Positions 11,790 through 22,709 of a stretch of 64,000 bases of DNA are shown here, piece after piece. Source of the DNA: Nectonema munidae (taxonomy: Eukaryota > Nematomorpha > Nectonematoida > Nectonematidae). Each line of letters begins with the position of its first letter. Within the stretch, counting starts at the first letter, position 1. The notes beneath the pieces were generated by a model. It had not been told where the DNA came from. It saw nothing but the letters and a program-made list of their open reading frames with translations, and searched no databases. Position numbers and translations under genes: made by a program. The stretch covers positions 1 to 64,000 of the forward strand of contig JAUIRK010000907.1 in assembly GCA_030549495.1 (NCBI GenBank), written 5' to 3'.

Positions 11790-13085
11790 ATATTTTTTAG
11801 GCAGAAATAAAATAAGCATAGTCGATTTGGGTATAAAAACAGATATTTTATTTGAAAGAAATATTTTATTTTTTTTGAAAATATTTTTAAAGATAGTATA
11901 GTATCTAGGAGTAAACCACAAATCTGATTGAAGCTTTCAGATATTTTAAAACCATAATAAATGCCAAATATGAGTCCAAAAATGAAACCATATCTTCCAT
12001 TTGGCATAAAAACAGATATTGTTTTTAAATTTCAAAAATATTTCTGCAGACATTAGACGTAAATCGAACATTTGATTGACCCTTTGAGATATTTTAAACC
12101 TCTAAATCCAAAAACTGATTTTAGAAGTAGTAAAACTAACATGATTAATTTGGTATAAAAACGTATGTTTTTTATGTAAAATTAAAGAGAATATTTTTGA
12201 AGATAGTTTTCAGATGTGAACCGCAAATTTGATTGATACTGACAGATATTCTAAATGCTAAAACTGATTTTAGAAATAAAACTAACAAAGTCGATTTTGT
12301 ATAAAAACATATATTTTATGTAAAATTTGAATGAATGTTTTTAGAGACAATTTTTAGAAGTAAAACGAAAATATGATTAACACTTATAGGTATTTTCACA
12401 TCCTTAATGTAAAAAATGAGTCCAGAAATGAAACCAGCATGACCCGATTTAGTTTAAAACATATATTTTATGTAAAATTTTAAGGAATGTTTTGGAGACA
12501 ATTTTTAGAAGTAAACCGCAAATTTGATTATCACTTTATAGATATTTTCAAATCCTAAATCTAAAAACTGAGTCCAGAAATCAAATCAGCATGGCCGATT
12601 TTGTATAAAACATATTTTATGTAAAATTTGAAGGAATGTTTTTGAAGACAATTTTTAGGAGTTAACCGCAAATTTGATTAACACTTATATGTTTTTTCAA
12701 ATCGTAAATGTAAAAAATGGGTCCATAAATGAAAACAAACATGGCCGATTTAGTAATATTTTATGTAAAATTTAAAGGAATGTTTTTGAAGACAATTTTT
12801 ATAAATAAACTGCAAATTTCATTGACATTGACAGATATTTTAAAACTTCTAAATGTGAAAAATGAGTTCAGAAATGAAAACAGCATGGTTGATTTGGTAT
12901 AAAAACATATTTCATTGTAAAATTTGAATGAATGTTTTTGGAGACAATTTTTAGGAGTTAACCGCAAATTTGATTAACACTTTATAGGTATTTTCAAATC
13001 CTAAATGTAAAAACTGAGTCGAGAAATGAAACCAGCATGACTGATTTAGTATCAAAACATATATTTTATGTAAAATTTGAAGGAA
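11790..13085 (-). repeat. Satellite array A, about 8 copies of ~151 bp
   Basis: Each unit contains an ACCGCAAATTTGATTAACAC block, a GAGTCCAGAAATGAAACCAG block and a CATATATTTTATGTAAAATT block in the same order. It is the reverse complement of the array at about 56,865-57,990. The outer units toward 11,790 are more diverged than the inner ones. Confidence 0.8.
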
Positions 13086-13090
13086 TAAAA

Positions 13091-16039
13091 TACTGAAAAA
13101 ATCAAGATTTAATGTAAACAAAGGAACTATATTTACAGTATAGCATAAAATAGATTTCTACTATGGAATAAAAATTTGATGTATTTGAAAAAAATAGATT
13201 TCATATTTGAAAACGGCACCTAAAAATTAACTAAAAACAATCATAATATGAATATCTATGAAAAATGGGAAACATTTTTAGGTTTAGTTAAAAATTTGTC
13301 CCATTTTGATGTGTCACACGTCATGTTTGGAAATAAGATGCCTGTGAAGATTCTATTTTTACTTTTCAAGATTACATTGGAGATCCTTGCAAGTATTAGT
13401 AGTATGACAAACTTTGATATACAGGATCCTGAATAGGATAATTATAGAAATATATAAGGGTTAGGGTTAAGTTTGAAATATTCACATTTTTTCATTATAT
13501 ATTTTGGTTTAGTGAAATTTTCAATGAATATTTATGGAAAAATACATAGCATATTCATGCTCAGTTTTAAATTTGCAACACTTTGATTTGTCAGAAGTCG
13601 ATTGAACGGACCTAAGAAGCGTTTAAATCAGAGACGGCCTCTTTCCGTTCATCATTTTATTTCGTTTCCATTTCATAATAAATATCAACAATGTGCAAAA
13701 TGCATTATGCATGCAACCATGAAGAAATAACATAAGCAAATAAGCACAAACACATGCCCATGGTGAAAATCAATAGATTTAATTAATTTCTTCGTTATAA
13801 TTCATCATCGTTGGCTTCGTAAGGGAAAGCTTATTCCTCACTGTTTATAACATTCTTGATAAATACGATGAGTAAGCCGAATGCTGGGTGTGTGTTATGT
13901 TACGTAAAAATATTAAATGCTAAATATTTTCCCATAAAATGGTTTATTTATCCTATAATCAACGCTGAAGTTAAAAAAGAGCAAAGAGGCATATCATGAT
14001 TGGACTTACGTGTGGTTTGTTGTATTCTTTTAAATCGGTAAAATCAGATGAAAGCTGCCTTTAGTTCATTTCATCATGAGTGATTCGATACACTAATTTT
14101 ATCATAAATATCAATGGTGTAAATAATTAAGATCGCAGAATAAAACGTAGCGAAAGGTGTATTCGCTTTGCTAATAATTCGTTGTAAGGGTAATAATGGT
14201 AAAGGTAAATATCCTTTTCCTATATTTATAAGTTTCTTTAATGTATTGTGTTTTTATAAGCAATATGTAGGTAGAACGGCAATATTTAAAATAGGTTCAT
14301 TTTATATAATTATAATTAATTCAAATTTGATCTATATTTGATCATAGGCAGTGTTGTGCCAGCAATTTGAAAAAGAATGAGCACACGAATTTTTCATCTG
14401 CAAATATTTTTTATAGCTATAATTTTTTTCTCTATAATTAAAAAATTAAAGGTTCATCTCTATTAATTACTGTAACTGACAGAGCTAAACTAACGTAATA
14501 GAATGCACAAGTTGGGAAAATATATCAAGTTTTTTATTCCAAAAATCAAATTTATAGCATCTTTATTTGTAGATAATCATTCTATTTAATTTTTTAGTTT
14601 TTTTAATGTTTTCACACTTTCCTTAAAATTTTACTAAAACTTTGATCATAATAACCTTGAAAATATAAAACTGAGTCTTTAAAATGTGTGAAAATTTTAA
14701 AAATAAATAAGTATAAACGTCATTTCTTTATCTATCTTGCTAGAAAATCTTTATGTTAAAATCAAATATTTTTTAATATTTGTGTGGCTATAAAAATTAG
14801 AGGATTAATTTTTCTAAAATATCATCCTCTTCTTGATAGGAAATATTTTGTAAAATAAACTGCGCCAGAAAGTCTTTTTATTTAAATGTTGTCGACACAA
14901 TTTTACAGAAAAGTTTTAGTGTGTAGCACGATTATCAATTTTTTGCATAAAAATTTCCTCGTGAGTAGGAGCAAAATAATTTCTAATATATTTTAAAGTA
15001 AAAGTTTAAATGAAGGTGCTTTCAAAAAGACACACACATTAAGATCGTTTTAAATGTTCTAAAATGAAGATAAATATGTAATTGTTGAATATTTCACTTC
15101 ATGTGTATGTGGTTCAGGGGCACTGATGATGCGAGTCAGTATTCTCATTGAAGAATATCCTTTTCATGGACAAAAATTTACGAAAGAGAATGCGTGATTA
15201 TTTTTTTCTGCATCGCCTATCAAGATCAGCGAGTCATTTTCATTTATTTATATTGCTAATACATTGTTTTGATTGGTGCAAAATCTACAAGACTAGGATT
15301 AACCCCTAAAAAAAATACTAAAACACCTTCATAGTTGCATTTTAACATGGAAATGTGATTCTGAGCCAAATGTGGATAAATTTATTCCTTGATGTTAAAA
15401 CATTAGAACACGTTTTAAGCTTCTGACCATTGTTATATTCAGAGAAATACCTTTTGAAGTTCAAATTGGCAGTAAGCAAATTAAAATTGGTACTAAGGAT
15501 ATTCAAAAATCTTGTTTTCTAATATCTAAAATATTTTTAGCATTATTTTATTCAAAAAATAAATTAAATTTTATACATTTATTTTACTCAATTTAGACTA
15601 CAAAAAGTAAATTTTCGCTAAAAAATATATAAAAAAAATTTTCGATAACATTCCTTTAAAAATTCAAATCTTTTACACATAGCCTATGGTACATTATTTT
15701 ATTTATTAGGCTCATATAGCCTAGATCAAAAAGATTGGGACTATTAAAAAAATATAGGGAAACTGAAAGTAGTTGAAACAGCAAATTCATTTTGAAACAA
15801 ATTAGAAAGGGATGATTCTGAAGGTTAAGAACTGTAAACCCTTATAACTGCAATAAATTTATATGCATAATTCAAGGATTGCTCCCAAAATTTGAATGTT
15901 CAAAAAAGAATTTTTAAAATGTCGAACAAAAATGTATATATTTTTTTGTATTTGAATTTGCTTAATGCCAATTTGCACTTGAAAGGGTATAGTGGTGTGG
16001 ATGATGCAAGTTCGGAAATATAGAGAATCAAACTATTAG
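13091..16039. other. Intergenic, no gene seen
   Basis: A 3-kb AT-rich stretch. The only open frames are short and carry no domain. There are loose internal resemblances (for example CATAATAAATATCAACAATG near 13,670 and CATAAATATCAATGGTG near 14,105), but nothing I can define as an element. Confidence 0.4.
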
Positions 16040-16047
16040 GGACCGAC

Positions 16048-16376
16048 CAGTGCCCGCGCTACCTATATAAATTTGGGGCACGTGCCCCCCCCCCCTGTAT
16101 TAATCTTTGCCCTGCCTAAAATTTTTGGTTTTCCCCATGCTCTTTTTAAAGGAAAAATAAATAAGCAAAAATTGTACACTATAATCTTATATAAATGCTG
16201 GTGTATGTGTATGTATAATATGAGATTTCTATAGGTTTTTATACAGAAGTACTTCATGCTTTTCAGTAAAGTTATATAGGATATAAAGTAATATAGGAAA
16301 TAAATTTTTTGCAAATGTGTTTTTTGCCCCATTTCGCACCCCTCCCCTTTGAAATTTAGCTTTAGCGCGGGCACTG
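16048..16376. mobile_element. hAT-type MITE, 329 bp, TSD GGACC(G/T)AC
   Basis: The ends CAGTGCCCGCGCTA (from 16,048) and TAGCGCGGGCACTG (to 16,376) are inverted repeats, flanked by 8-bp near-duplicates GGACCGAC (16,040-16,047) and GGACCTAC (16,377-16,384). A run of about 12 C lies just inside the left end, and CCCC-rich motifs lie inside the right. It has no transposase. The reading frames over it (16,063-16,423, minus strand) are shadows of the element. Confidence 0.88.
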
Positions 16377-16384
16377 GGACCTAC

Positions 16385-18130
16385 AACACCTTTTATCACA
16401 AGAATGCACAAAAATTTTAACATAGCTTCTCGTTTGGTTAAATCTATGAACTTGGTATTCTCTTGATACTTATCTAAGGTGACAAGTTGAAGAGACTTCC
16501 AAGATATTGAATTAATTCGGATTCAGTAGCGCTCAATATAACATCTTTTTCTTCATAATCACAATTTCTATTAGAGCATTAAAGACGTCGAGACATTTTT
16601 TGTACATTTATAGTTTTATACCAACTACTAACTATCTTAAAGTGTAAATTTTAAAATTACCTATAAATTTATGCATGCAGCCATCTTAGAAGAGTATTGG
16701 GTGTTTCAAATCTTAGTGGACACGAATAAATATTAGATATAATTTTGGAATAGTCTATTGCTAATTATTGCATTGCGTATAACAAGTCTCGACATTCAAA
16801 ACTTGGAAATTGAGTATACTGCGTCCCATAAAGAAGCGAAGCATAAAGGGCTAAGAATTCGTTTGTACAGTAAGAAACATGGAAATCGTTTATATGACAT
16901 ACCAAGTAAAAGAGTTTAGTAGAAATTTATGTTTTGTAACTTTTGCAGCTATCAGCTCATTTCCTTCAACCAGATCGTAGAAAGTAGGAGGTTAGGAGAG
17001 AAGAAAGGAAGGCAAAAGACGCTACGCCCAAAAATGAAGGCCACGCACCAACACAACCTCACATGAATCGAAAGACACCCTATTTTCATTTTTTGTTTAT
17101 TTCATGACTTATTAAAAGTGCTAATTCTAACATTACAAATAAAATTCAATTATTTTCAAAAGAGCTTTTTTTTTGGGTTACTTGAGACACAAGATGTTTA
17201 TTGCTTCAGCTCGATCTAAAATTCGCTTTGGCGGTTCACATGGGAGCTTGAAGAAAAACTTGTAGGTATTCGAGTAATGAAGTGTCATCAATTGTAGGAT
17301 AGGGTATTTCGATTCATTTACCCCTTTTGGAGGCCTTTCAAAATGGAACAAATATTTGATCTGAATTTGGCATCCTAATTTCAAATAACTTTTATCAATT
17401 AAAATTTATAAAAATGTGAGTTAAAGTAGAATGAATAAATGAGGTGCAACACTTGCCACGAAATGTCTGCATCTCCTCAAATCACATAAAATGGCAAACG
17501 ATAATGAAATTATTCATTTTAATGTAAACAATCGTAGACATTCTATAAGTCACTAATGAATAGCTCACAGAGCGACGTTTTCTAGTATTCTGCATTCATG
17601 TATGTTTCTCAATGTGGTCTATGTGGACTCTATGGGGTCCTCAATATTTTTAGTGGGATACATAAAAGAATTTGTTGAGGAAAAAATCAGCGTAATGATA
17701 TTGATAGAAGATCTCAAAGAATGAAGTTAAAGGCTCACACTAAAGAAGTTTTTTTTCGAATAAAATTTATTTTATAAAATTCAATTATTTTTAATAGATA
17801 AGCAGATATAAAAATGTATACTAAATAAAAATGTGATTTAAAACGGCTTGCTTATTTCTATATTTTTGATAAATAAAATCACTTAAAATAATAAAATTGG
17901 TAGCAATAAAAATAAACGATCCATAAGAGAAAAAGGTTGAGAATCACTGAATTGTAGTAAATAAAATGATATAATAAGCTGGACAGCATTGAAGTTTGTT
18001 TTTTTGTTAGGAAACAACGGCTCATAAGTACTTTCTTATCAGTATATACAACAGCTTGGTAAACTGCGGTTCATGAACTTTTTTATGTGGCTAAGATTCC
18101 GCTTTAAATTTTTATTGAAAGGTATTTTTC
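16385..18130. other. Intergenic, no gene seen
   Basis: No gene or RNA recognised. A segment at about 18,055-18,090 (CTTGGTAAACTGCGGTTCATGAAC) resembles the start of the hAT-type elements at 38,615 and 49,268 and may be a single diverged end. A slightly GC-richer patch at 16,960-17,070 is unexplained. Confidence 0.4.
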
Positions 18131-18356
18131 TTAACCCAAACAATGAGGAGAATCATTTGTCAGCCAAAACTACTATTGTATAAAACTGGCTGAATTATAT
18201 TACTTCAAACTTTGTTACTTTTCCTAAAATCTCTAGCCGCATCTCTTAGTACCATTTTTGCGATGGTTGACCACGCTCTTATGACAAAACTCAATCAAAA
18301 TCAAATATACATTTTTTCAAGAAAATTTGATAGTATAGTGTCTATGCCTTATAGCT
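18131..18356 (+). mobile_element. Diverged third fragment of the TTAA satellite-element family (5' subterminal part)
   Basis: From about 18,185 to 18,356 the sequence aligns with 56,545-56,710 of the complete element, sharing for example ACTTTTCCTAAAAT, CTAGC-GCATC and CCTTATA-CTTAG blocks. It probably starts at TTAACCC (18,131). The homology resumes after the nested insertions at 23,378-23,394 and again at about 26,628-26,650 (GAAAATTTATAA). This makes the 56.5-kb copy a natural empty site for the insertions between. Confidence 0.7.
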
Positions 18357-18519
18357 AGGTCAGACATGAAAACAATGTCTAAATATATAGACAATATTTT
18401 ACGCGCCCCAAAACATATAAATGTTTTGAAATCTTTTGCTTGTTTTGGGGTGTGTAATATATTTTCTATTTATAGTTAATTTTAAAGTAATTTGAAATTA
18501 GTTTCATAGGGTTTAGGAA

Positions 18520-19037
18520 GGGTAATGCTAATTAGTGGGTAGAGGTGGGCAGAGCTGGGCAGAGTCATTAAACTCATTTCAAGACAAATGCTATCAAAAA
18601 TTTTTCTTCAATATATGAATTTCAAATCAAAATTACTAAGTTAAATTTAATTTCAACAGCATTTTACATTTTTAAGCTAATTTACTGTTTTTCAATTATA
18701 TATATTTTTTTTTATAGCAGTTTTTCATCTAAGCTTTTAATGGTAGTTATTTAAAATCATCATCTAGAAATTATTTTCTTGTTTATAATGAGCTGAATAA
18801 AGACTTATCCTAATTTTATAATACTATTTCTCTAGTACAGAATTGTCTCAAAAGTCATAAGTATAAATAAATTTAGTATTTGTTGAGTTTTTTATGTGAC
18901 ATTTTGAATTTACTAATAATTGTACTATAATATTCTGATAACCTTTTATATTTTATCTAATTATTAACATCAATTGTTTCTCGGGGTACTTTATTTTGAA
19001 ATAGTCTAATCAAGATTTTACTACATTGCGTGTATAT
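18520..19037 (+). repeat. Left TIR of the MULE (518 bp)
   Basis: Nearly identical to the reverse complement of 22,710-23,217. It carries a 10-bp tandem duplication (GGGCAGAGCT, near 18,547) absent from the other end, which accounts for the length difference, plus a handful of substitutions such as near 18,865-18,880. Confidence 0.93.
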
Positions 19038-19333
19038 AAAAAGTTTACTTTAAATTAGTGAATATCTATTTTATATTTTTAGTGAATATCTTTATAATAA
19101 AAATATTAATATAAAATATAATATTAAATATATTTAGTGAATATCTTTTGAATAAAAAAACTATATACCAAAAACATTAAAATTACAAAGGCAATCAATC
19201 AAATAAGTTTTACTAAAAAATCAATAATAGTTAGATAGTGATTAACTAAAATTCAATATGCTAACATAAAGAGATTGCAAACAAAATTTTACAAGATTTA
19301 ATGCTTTATTAAAAATCATATCAAAACAATCCA

Positions 19334-20473
19334 CTATTTGGCTTTTTCATTGCACATTTTCCCAACTGTATCTAGTAGAGAAAAAAAGTTAGTATATAAA
19401 TTTCTTTATAAATTTAGTGAGTAAATCCAAGTAATTTACCTTCTAGTTTTTTAGAGTCAAATTGCACTAACACTTCCATGATTTGCCTTTTTTATTGCAC
19501 TTTTTTCGCAACGATATCTATAAAAAAACAAGTGGATAAATTTGTTTTTTGTAAAGTAAAGTATGACTAATATTTTACCTTTTAATTTTTTTTGTCCTGG
19601 TTTTTTTGCAACTTTAGGTCTGTTTAATGTAAGAAGCAGACCATCTGAAGAAAACTTGTATTTTTTGTAAAATATTGATTTATGGAAATTAAAGAAATCG
19701 TTTAGTATGTTTTCTTTATCTTTTATTTCCATCATATTCCACACCTGTTCTGACATAATGAATTTTGATGCCTCTCCAACTATTTTATAGTTACCCTTTC
19801 CATGAAGGGCTGCTTTTATCATCTCATTTTCATAAAAAACTTCTTCTTCGATATAACTGATGATTTCAGTGAGTTTTTTCGGCTTCCAGCTTATTAAATA
19901 TTTCAGTTTATTATTCATTGATTCACAAAGATTATTTTTCCATTCCCTTGGAATAAACTTATACTTCATACGTGTTTCGAAGATGAATTCTTTGATTGTT
20001 GGCAAGAGTTTATGAGTCAAATAACGGCCAAGAAGTCCTTCGTACTGATTGATGATTTCACCTTTCTTTACTTCAAATTCTTCATTAGTATGACTTTCTA
20101 TAAGTCCTGTTGTCGAAAAAATTTTTTCAATAAACTCTTTAACTTTCTTTTCGCTGCTTCCTATTTTATTTTTCATATGACGTTTAATATTTTCCTGTAT
20201 ATGCCTAGTACAAAGTAATATTTGAGCAGAAGGTAGAGATATTTTTATTGCCTTGACCAATGCAAACTCCTGATCTGTTCCTATTATAATTTTTTGCAAG
20301 TTTTTGGGTGCTTTGAAAGCATTGTATATCAAATAATTTATATGTGTGAAAAAGTCTATGTATGTTGCACATTCTGAGCTAAAATGAAAAAAAACTGGTC
20401 CAAGTAATATGGAATTCTTATTATTGTCACAAGAAAAAAAGACAGGTATCTTGAAAAACAGTAGTTGTAACAA
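19334..20473 (-). CDS. MULE transposase, C-terminal catalytic part with two 3' introns
   Basis: From about 20,440 the frame supplies FSCDNNKNSILLGPVFFHF, the second catalytic Asp in IIIGTDQEFALVKA, the C-x2-H motif LLCTRHIQENIKRH, and the catalytic Glu in WKNNLCESMNNKLK. These are the conserved MULE landmarks in the right order and spacing. The 3' end looks spliced. A donor after AATTAAAAG (exon end 19,579) can join either an acceptor at 19,518 (exon 19,517-19,440, ending KKLKDIVAKKVQ-stop) or one at 19,372 (exon from 19,371, ending KKLKDTVGKMCNEKAK-stop at 19,334). A second GT donor at 19,439 ends the optional exon. The two terminal exons and their introns are tandem near-duplicates of one another. 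Confidence 0.85.
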
Positions 20474-20744
20474 AACAAGAACTTAAATTGAATGTACGAT
20501 CGATGCATAATATACCACATGAATTTTGTTGATATAGGATACAATTTTGCATATATGTGGCTTGTTCCATTGTGTAACAAATTACACTTGGACTTTTGGC
20601 GTTATTGAAGATAATTTTTTTGATGAATGAATCTTGCTTTGTCGATGAGCTGATGATACATTGAATCTCATCTGCAAGATTAGATGATGAAAAATTTTCT
20701 TTTGATGCTAAATTATATATATATTTTGAATTACGAGGAGCCAT
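20427..20744 (-). CDS. MULE transposase, middle part with first catalytic Asp
   Basis: The block begins MAPRNSKYIYNLASK and contains CIDRTFNLSSCFVTT, the site of the first Asp of the MULE DDE triad. It starts with its own ATG, but the frame stays open upstream (YIDTLHEK before the Met), so it reads naturally as a continuation of the OTU-bearing frame. It ends at a T7 run, where the coding sequence shifts by one base into the next block. In intact family members these segments are continuous. Confidence 0.85.
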   Translation of the reverse strand: MAPRNSKYIYNLASKENFSSSNLADEIQCIISSSTKQDSFIKKIIFNNAKSPSVICYTMEQATYMQNCILYQQNSCGILCIDRTFNLSSCFVTTTVFQDTCLFFL

Positions 20745-20748
20745 TTTT

Positions 20749-22287
20749 TCATGTAATGTATCTATGTATATTTGTTTCGGTGGTATGTGGGAAGCAATGC
20801 CATTTAAAACTTTTTTTAACTTCTAAAGGTGTTCTTATATACTCTTTTAATTGATGTTTTGAATTCCCATGTTTTGAAATTAAGCTTTCTGGATACGATC
20901 CGATGTATTCAAATAGACATTTATCAAAATTTTCTTTATTAAATTTTGGATATTGTTCAATCCAAGAAACTTTTCTTTTGTAAGATGAAGTCCTTTTTAG
21001 ATTTGTGTAATACTTGTGCAATATTATTAATGACTCAATTTGGGGTTGCGGATTCAGAAAGAATTTCTTACTTCCTCTTTGTTTGAAAAAATTTCTTTCT
21101 TCATTCATGAAAACATGCTCAAACCCTTTTTCATTTTCTATAAAATAGTATTTTTTACTAGATGTTGCTTTCCATGCACCGCAGTTGTCGTAAAAAATGT
21201 TTTTTGTGCCATCTTGACTCTTTTTAACAATAAAGTACACATTTTCTTTGATGCCTTGCGGAACAAAATTCATTGGATCTTCACATATTTTCAACTTTTC
21301 AATTACACTAAATGAAGAAAGGAATCTCAAAATTTTGCCTTCATTTACAGTCTTAATCGGAATATTTGAAGAGTGGTAATCAAAAAATGAAGAATCACTG
21401 ATTTTCACTTTTTCTATATTTATAACTTCCTCATCAATGGAAATATACCTAGACGAAGTATGATACACAAATTCTGTTTTGATTAGCGGTACGAAATGGT
21501 TAGGAAAAAAAACATCAAAAGGGGTTTCGGTGTTCGTCCAGCATATATCAATTATTTCATTTGAACAAACATAGTTACGTGGAAAAAATCTAACATTTAA
21601 AAGAGCTTTAAGGATATATGTTTTCATATGTTGTGGATAGTTCGATCTGATTGGAAACCCTAAAACACTTGCCGCCGCCATGATTGTGTAAGCCGAAGCC
21701 CATTCAAACTTGTTACAAATTTTTTGGCACTCATCATCTATATCGCATGAAACTTTATGAATTCCAAAGTCCAATCCTTTTTCCCTATAAAATTCCTTGA
21801 AGAGATTCAACTCTATAGAAGACTTTACCCTCAGCTCTGTACTCAAACTTTCATCGCCAATAAGCGCTACTGAAATTGAATTAAACAGGCAGTTTCCATC
21901 AGCAAAAACTTTTACTGGAACTTTTGCTTTTGATTTAAATAAAGATAAAGTAATATAATCAATTTCAAAATGGGAAGCATGTGGATTAAAAGAATACTTT
22001 CGGTTCAAAGGCTTTATATTATTTCTCAAAAAAATATGCTCTTTTATAAACAGAAGTTTATGTAGAATTACTTCATATTCAAAATAAAAACCAATTCGAT
22101 TAATAGCTCTTTCAAAAAAATCGATGTCATAATTGCGTAAACAAAAAGAACATAAAAATTCTAGTGTAGTAAAAATGAAAGCTTCTACAATTGATAACTT
22201 TTGGCAAGAAGGATGAAAATTTTTTTTACAGTTCACGCATTCAACAGATCTTTTTTTTACGTTTCTGAAACAAAATGAGCAAAACAT
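20749..22287 (-). CDS. MULE transposase, N-terminal part: PHD finger, OTU cysteine protease, WRKY/GCM1-like DNA-binding domain
   Basis: The 512-codon frame opens with an ATG at 22,287. Residues 3-49 form a PHD-type zinc finger (C3-C6, C17-C20, H25-C28, C46-C49). Residues about 125-270 form an OTU-type cysteine protease: the catalytic block is DGNC (130-133) and the catalytic His is in NHFVPL (H264). Residues about 350-415 hold the CGAW (369-372), KKYYFI and NPQPQIES pattern of the WRKY/GCM1/FLYWCH-fold domain that precedes the catalytic core in MULEs, followed by HKYYTNLKR and YIGSYPESL. The frame stops five bases before the ATG of the next block, at an A6 run, in a +1 relation to it. I think this and the next two entries are one transposase interrupted by single-base indels. 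A separate OTU protein is the alternative. In the family the OTU domain is taken to be a deubiquitinase-like protease; its role in transposition is unknown. Confidence 0.9.
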   Translation of the reverse strand: MFCSFCFRNVKKRSVECVNCKKNFHPSCQKLSIVEAFIFTTLEFLCSFCLRNYDIDFFERAINRIGFYFEYEVILHKLLFIKEHIFLRNNIKPLNRKYSFNPHASHFEIDYITLSLFKSKAKVPVKVFADGNCLFNSISVALIGDESLSTELRVKSSIELNLFKEFYREKGLDFGIHKVSCDIDDECQKICNKFEWASAYTIMAAASVLGFPIRSNYPQHMKTYILKALLNVRFFPRNYVCSNEIIDICWTNTETPFDVFFPNHFVPLIKTEFVYHTSSRYISIDEEVINIEKVKISDSSFFDYHSSNIPIKTVNEGKILRFLSSFSVIEKLKICEDPMNFVPQGIKENVYFIVKKSQDGTKNIFYDNCGAWKATSSKKYYFIENEKGFEHVFMNEERNFFKQRGSKKFFLNPQPQIESLIILHKYYTNLKRTSSYKRKVSWIEQYPKFNKENFDKCLFEYIGSYPESLISKHGNSKHQLKEYIRTPLEVKKSFKWHCFPHTTETNIHRYIT

Positions 22288-22709
22288 TTTGAAGACTCAA
22301 TGACTCAATAAAGTTTTGTCATTAAAATTGAAAAGTTAAAGTCGTGATCTAAATAAAAATAAATAAAATATTTTGATACAAGCGAGATTATAACTCACAA
22401 TATATCATATTTAAAATCATGAGAAATCCTGCTTTACTTGATACAAATAAAATAGTAAATAAGGGCTCTATTCATTTATGACTTACTTATACTCAAGGCA
22501 TATCGTTAATGATAGTAATGGATATGTATACTTCTAATTTATTGTAAGCCTGAATCTAAATATAAAAAAACAACATAATAATTTTAGATTTGAAAACAAT
22601 AAACATGAATATGTGAAAATTTTTTACCATAATAATATAAAGAAAGCGACAGTAATAGATACATGTATAGCTTAAAGATGCAAAAGAACCTAGTATCCAC
22701 TCAAAAAAA

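Larger units (their letters stand above)
10270..13090 (-). mobile_element. Truncated copy of the satellite-bearing piggyBac-type element (inverted relative to 56.5-60.5 kb)
   Basis: Read in reverse complement this block follows the order of the complete copy at 56,469-60,517. The ~150-bp B repeats lie at about 10,290-10,760, a unique middle at about 10,760-11,790, and the ~151-bp A repeats at about 11,790-13,085. The middle matches closely: the region around 11,060-11,400 is the reverse complement of about 58,440-58,790 with scattered differences. The TTAACCCTATTAG termini are missing at both ends, so the copy is truncated. No coding sequence. Small open frames within it are repeat shadows. 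Confidence 0.8.

Noticed and set aside
16063-16423. Overlapping minus-strand frames of 64 and 103 codons
   Set aside because: They lie over the hAT-type MITE and its TSD; the Gly/Pro-rich ends are translations of its poly-C/G tracts.
20012-20218. Plus-strand frame within the MULE
   Set aside because: Antisense shadow of the transposase catalytic region; the same applies to 21,040-21,315.
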